Under the pieces are notes generated by a model that worked only from the letters and a program-made list of their open reading frames with translations, made no database searches and was not told the DNA's origin. A program made the translations under genes and the position numbers. DNA of 64,000 nucleotides from CAZYVD01 sp964651045 (GTDB taxonomy: Bacteria > Zhuqueibacterota > QNDG01 > DSAB01): assembly GCA_964651045.1 (NCBI GenBank), contig CAZYVD010000009.1, positions 1-64,000 on the forward strand. Direction: 5' to 3'. Within the stretch, counting starts at the first letter, position 1, and every line of letters starts with the position of its first letter. Shown here one piece after another: positions 63,590 to 64,000 of this stretch.

Positions 63590-64000
63590 AGTGCTTTAAA
63601 TATTTATTGAAATCTTTTATCTCATTTATATTTGCTGTTATTCAAAGTTGTTGTCTAAACAGCAAAAGGAATTACAATAAATACTTTAATTATTTTTCTC
63701 CTTTCCTAATATAGTCAATTTTACTTAATCTATTAATTTAAAAATAGTTCTATAATGCTTACTTATTTTAAAGTATATCTAAATTATTCATATATAATAT
63801 TTACCTATAATAAAACTTACTCGAATTAATACTGTTAATACATTCTCAATTATATTTTTGCTTCCAGAACTAAAAAGATAATATGTTGATACCTTAATAA
63901 AAAAATACAATAAAAAATTTCATAATATTAACAATAAACTATTGATTAATTTGAAGCAGGAATATTACAAACATGAGATTGCTTATATATATTGTAAAAT
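63590..64000. other. AT-rich gene-free stretch at the window end
   Basis: About 410 bases of very high A+T with no open frame of coding character, tRNA or clear repeat array. It may be spacer of an accessory island or the edge of the contig. Confidence 0.6.

Noticed and set aside
60770..64000. att site duplicated from tRNA-Pro 3' end
   Set aside because: No second copy of the TTCAAATCCCTCCGCCCC-like end was found downstream in the window.

Overview
The window reads as a chromosomal segment of an uncultured, probably anaerobic, diderm bacterium of the FCB type (candidate phyla around WOR-3, TA06 or Cloacimonetes). This is inference from gene content: two PorV/PorQ-like outer-membrane proteins, two secreted proteins ending in a type IX-secretion-like C-terminal domain that starts with an NYPNPFN motif, a BamD-like lipoprotein, apolipoprotein N-acyltransferase, a TonB-dependent receptor and a KdkA/WaaP-like LPS kinase. 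The DNA is moderately AT-rich, GTG and TTG starts are common, and the promoters that can be read are mostly sigma70-like with 17-base spacers.

Positions 1-26,242 form a tightly packed block of plus-strand housekeeping genes, many overlapping by 4 bases: PorV-like, yicC, gmk, rpoZ, coaBC, type-4 uracil-DNA glycosylase, dnaB, relA/spoT, HU, ruvX, lnt, PorV-like, bamD-like, nadD, mlaE, mlaF, radA, tgt, yajC, fmt, rsmB, a PASTA protein, a polyprenol-kinase-like membrane protein, an unknown protein, a short QueG-like Fe-S protein, a metallo-beta-lactamase-fold hydrolase, xerD and a secreted subtilase. A terminator follows at 26,291.

Positions 26,400-38,400 are accessory and envelope-related: three secreted or lipoprotein hydrolases (two metallophosphoesterases and a lipase-like protein), a methyltransferase, an LPS-kinase-like gene, a REP-associated tyrosine transposase broken by a 100-N assembly gap and flanked by a perfect palindrome repeat, a signal-peptide FMN-binding/flavin-reductase fusion, ornithine aminotransferase and a PpiD/SurA-type foldase. 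Next come uvrB, purD and a CLC channel with regulatory domains.

Positions 44,111-46,613 hold a minus-strand aromatic amino acid operon (chorismate mutase, DAHP synthase, prephenate dehydrogenase). Its leader has a strong promoter, a 29-residue leader peptide with eleven consecutive Phe/Tyr/Trp residues, and mutually exclusive antiterminator and terminator hairpins. This is the clearest regulatory discovery in the window: a classical ribosome-mediated attenuator that can sense all three aromatic amino acids.

Positions 46,794-60,769 carry a nitroreductase, an R3H protein, a CheY/CheB-like pair, a TonB-dependent receptor, transketolase, a second HU, a purple-acid-phosphatase-like protein, tRNA-Phe, a large Asp-box propeller protein, a NamZ-like muramidase, a glycosyltransferase, a COG2426 membrane protein and tRNA-Pro. 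Downstream of tRNA-Pro the composition becomes very AT-rich. There a two-gene minus-strand operon encodes a winged-helix-like protein and a 620-residue GHKL (Hsp90/MutL-fold) ATPase with no recognised full-length family. It is a candidate undescribed defence or chromosome-maintenance module.
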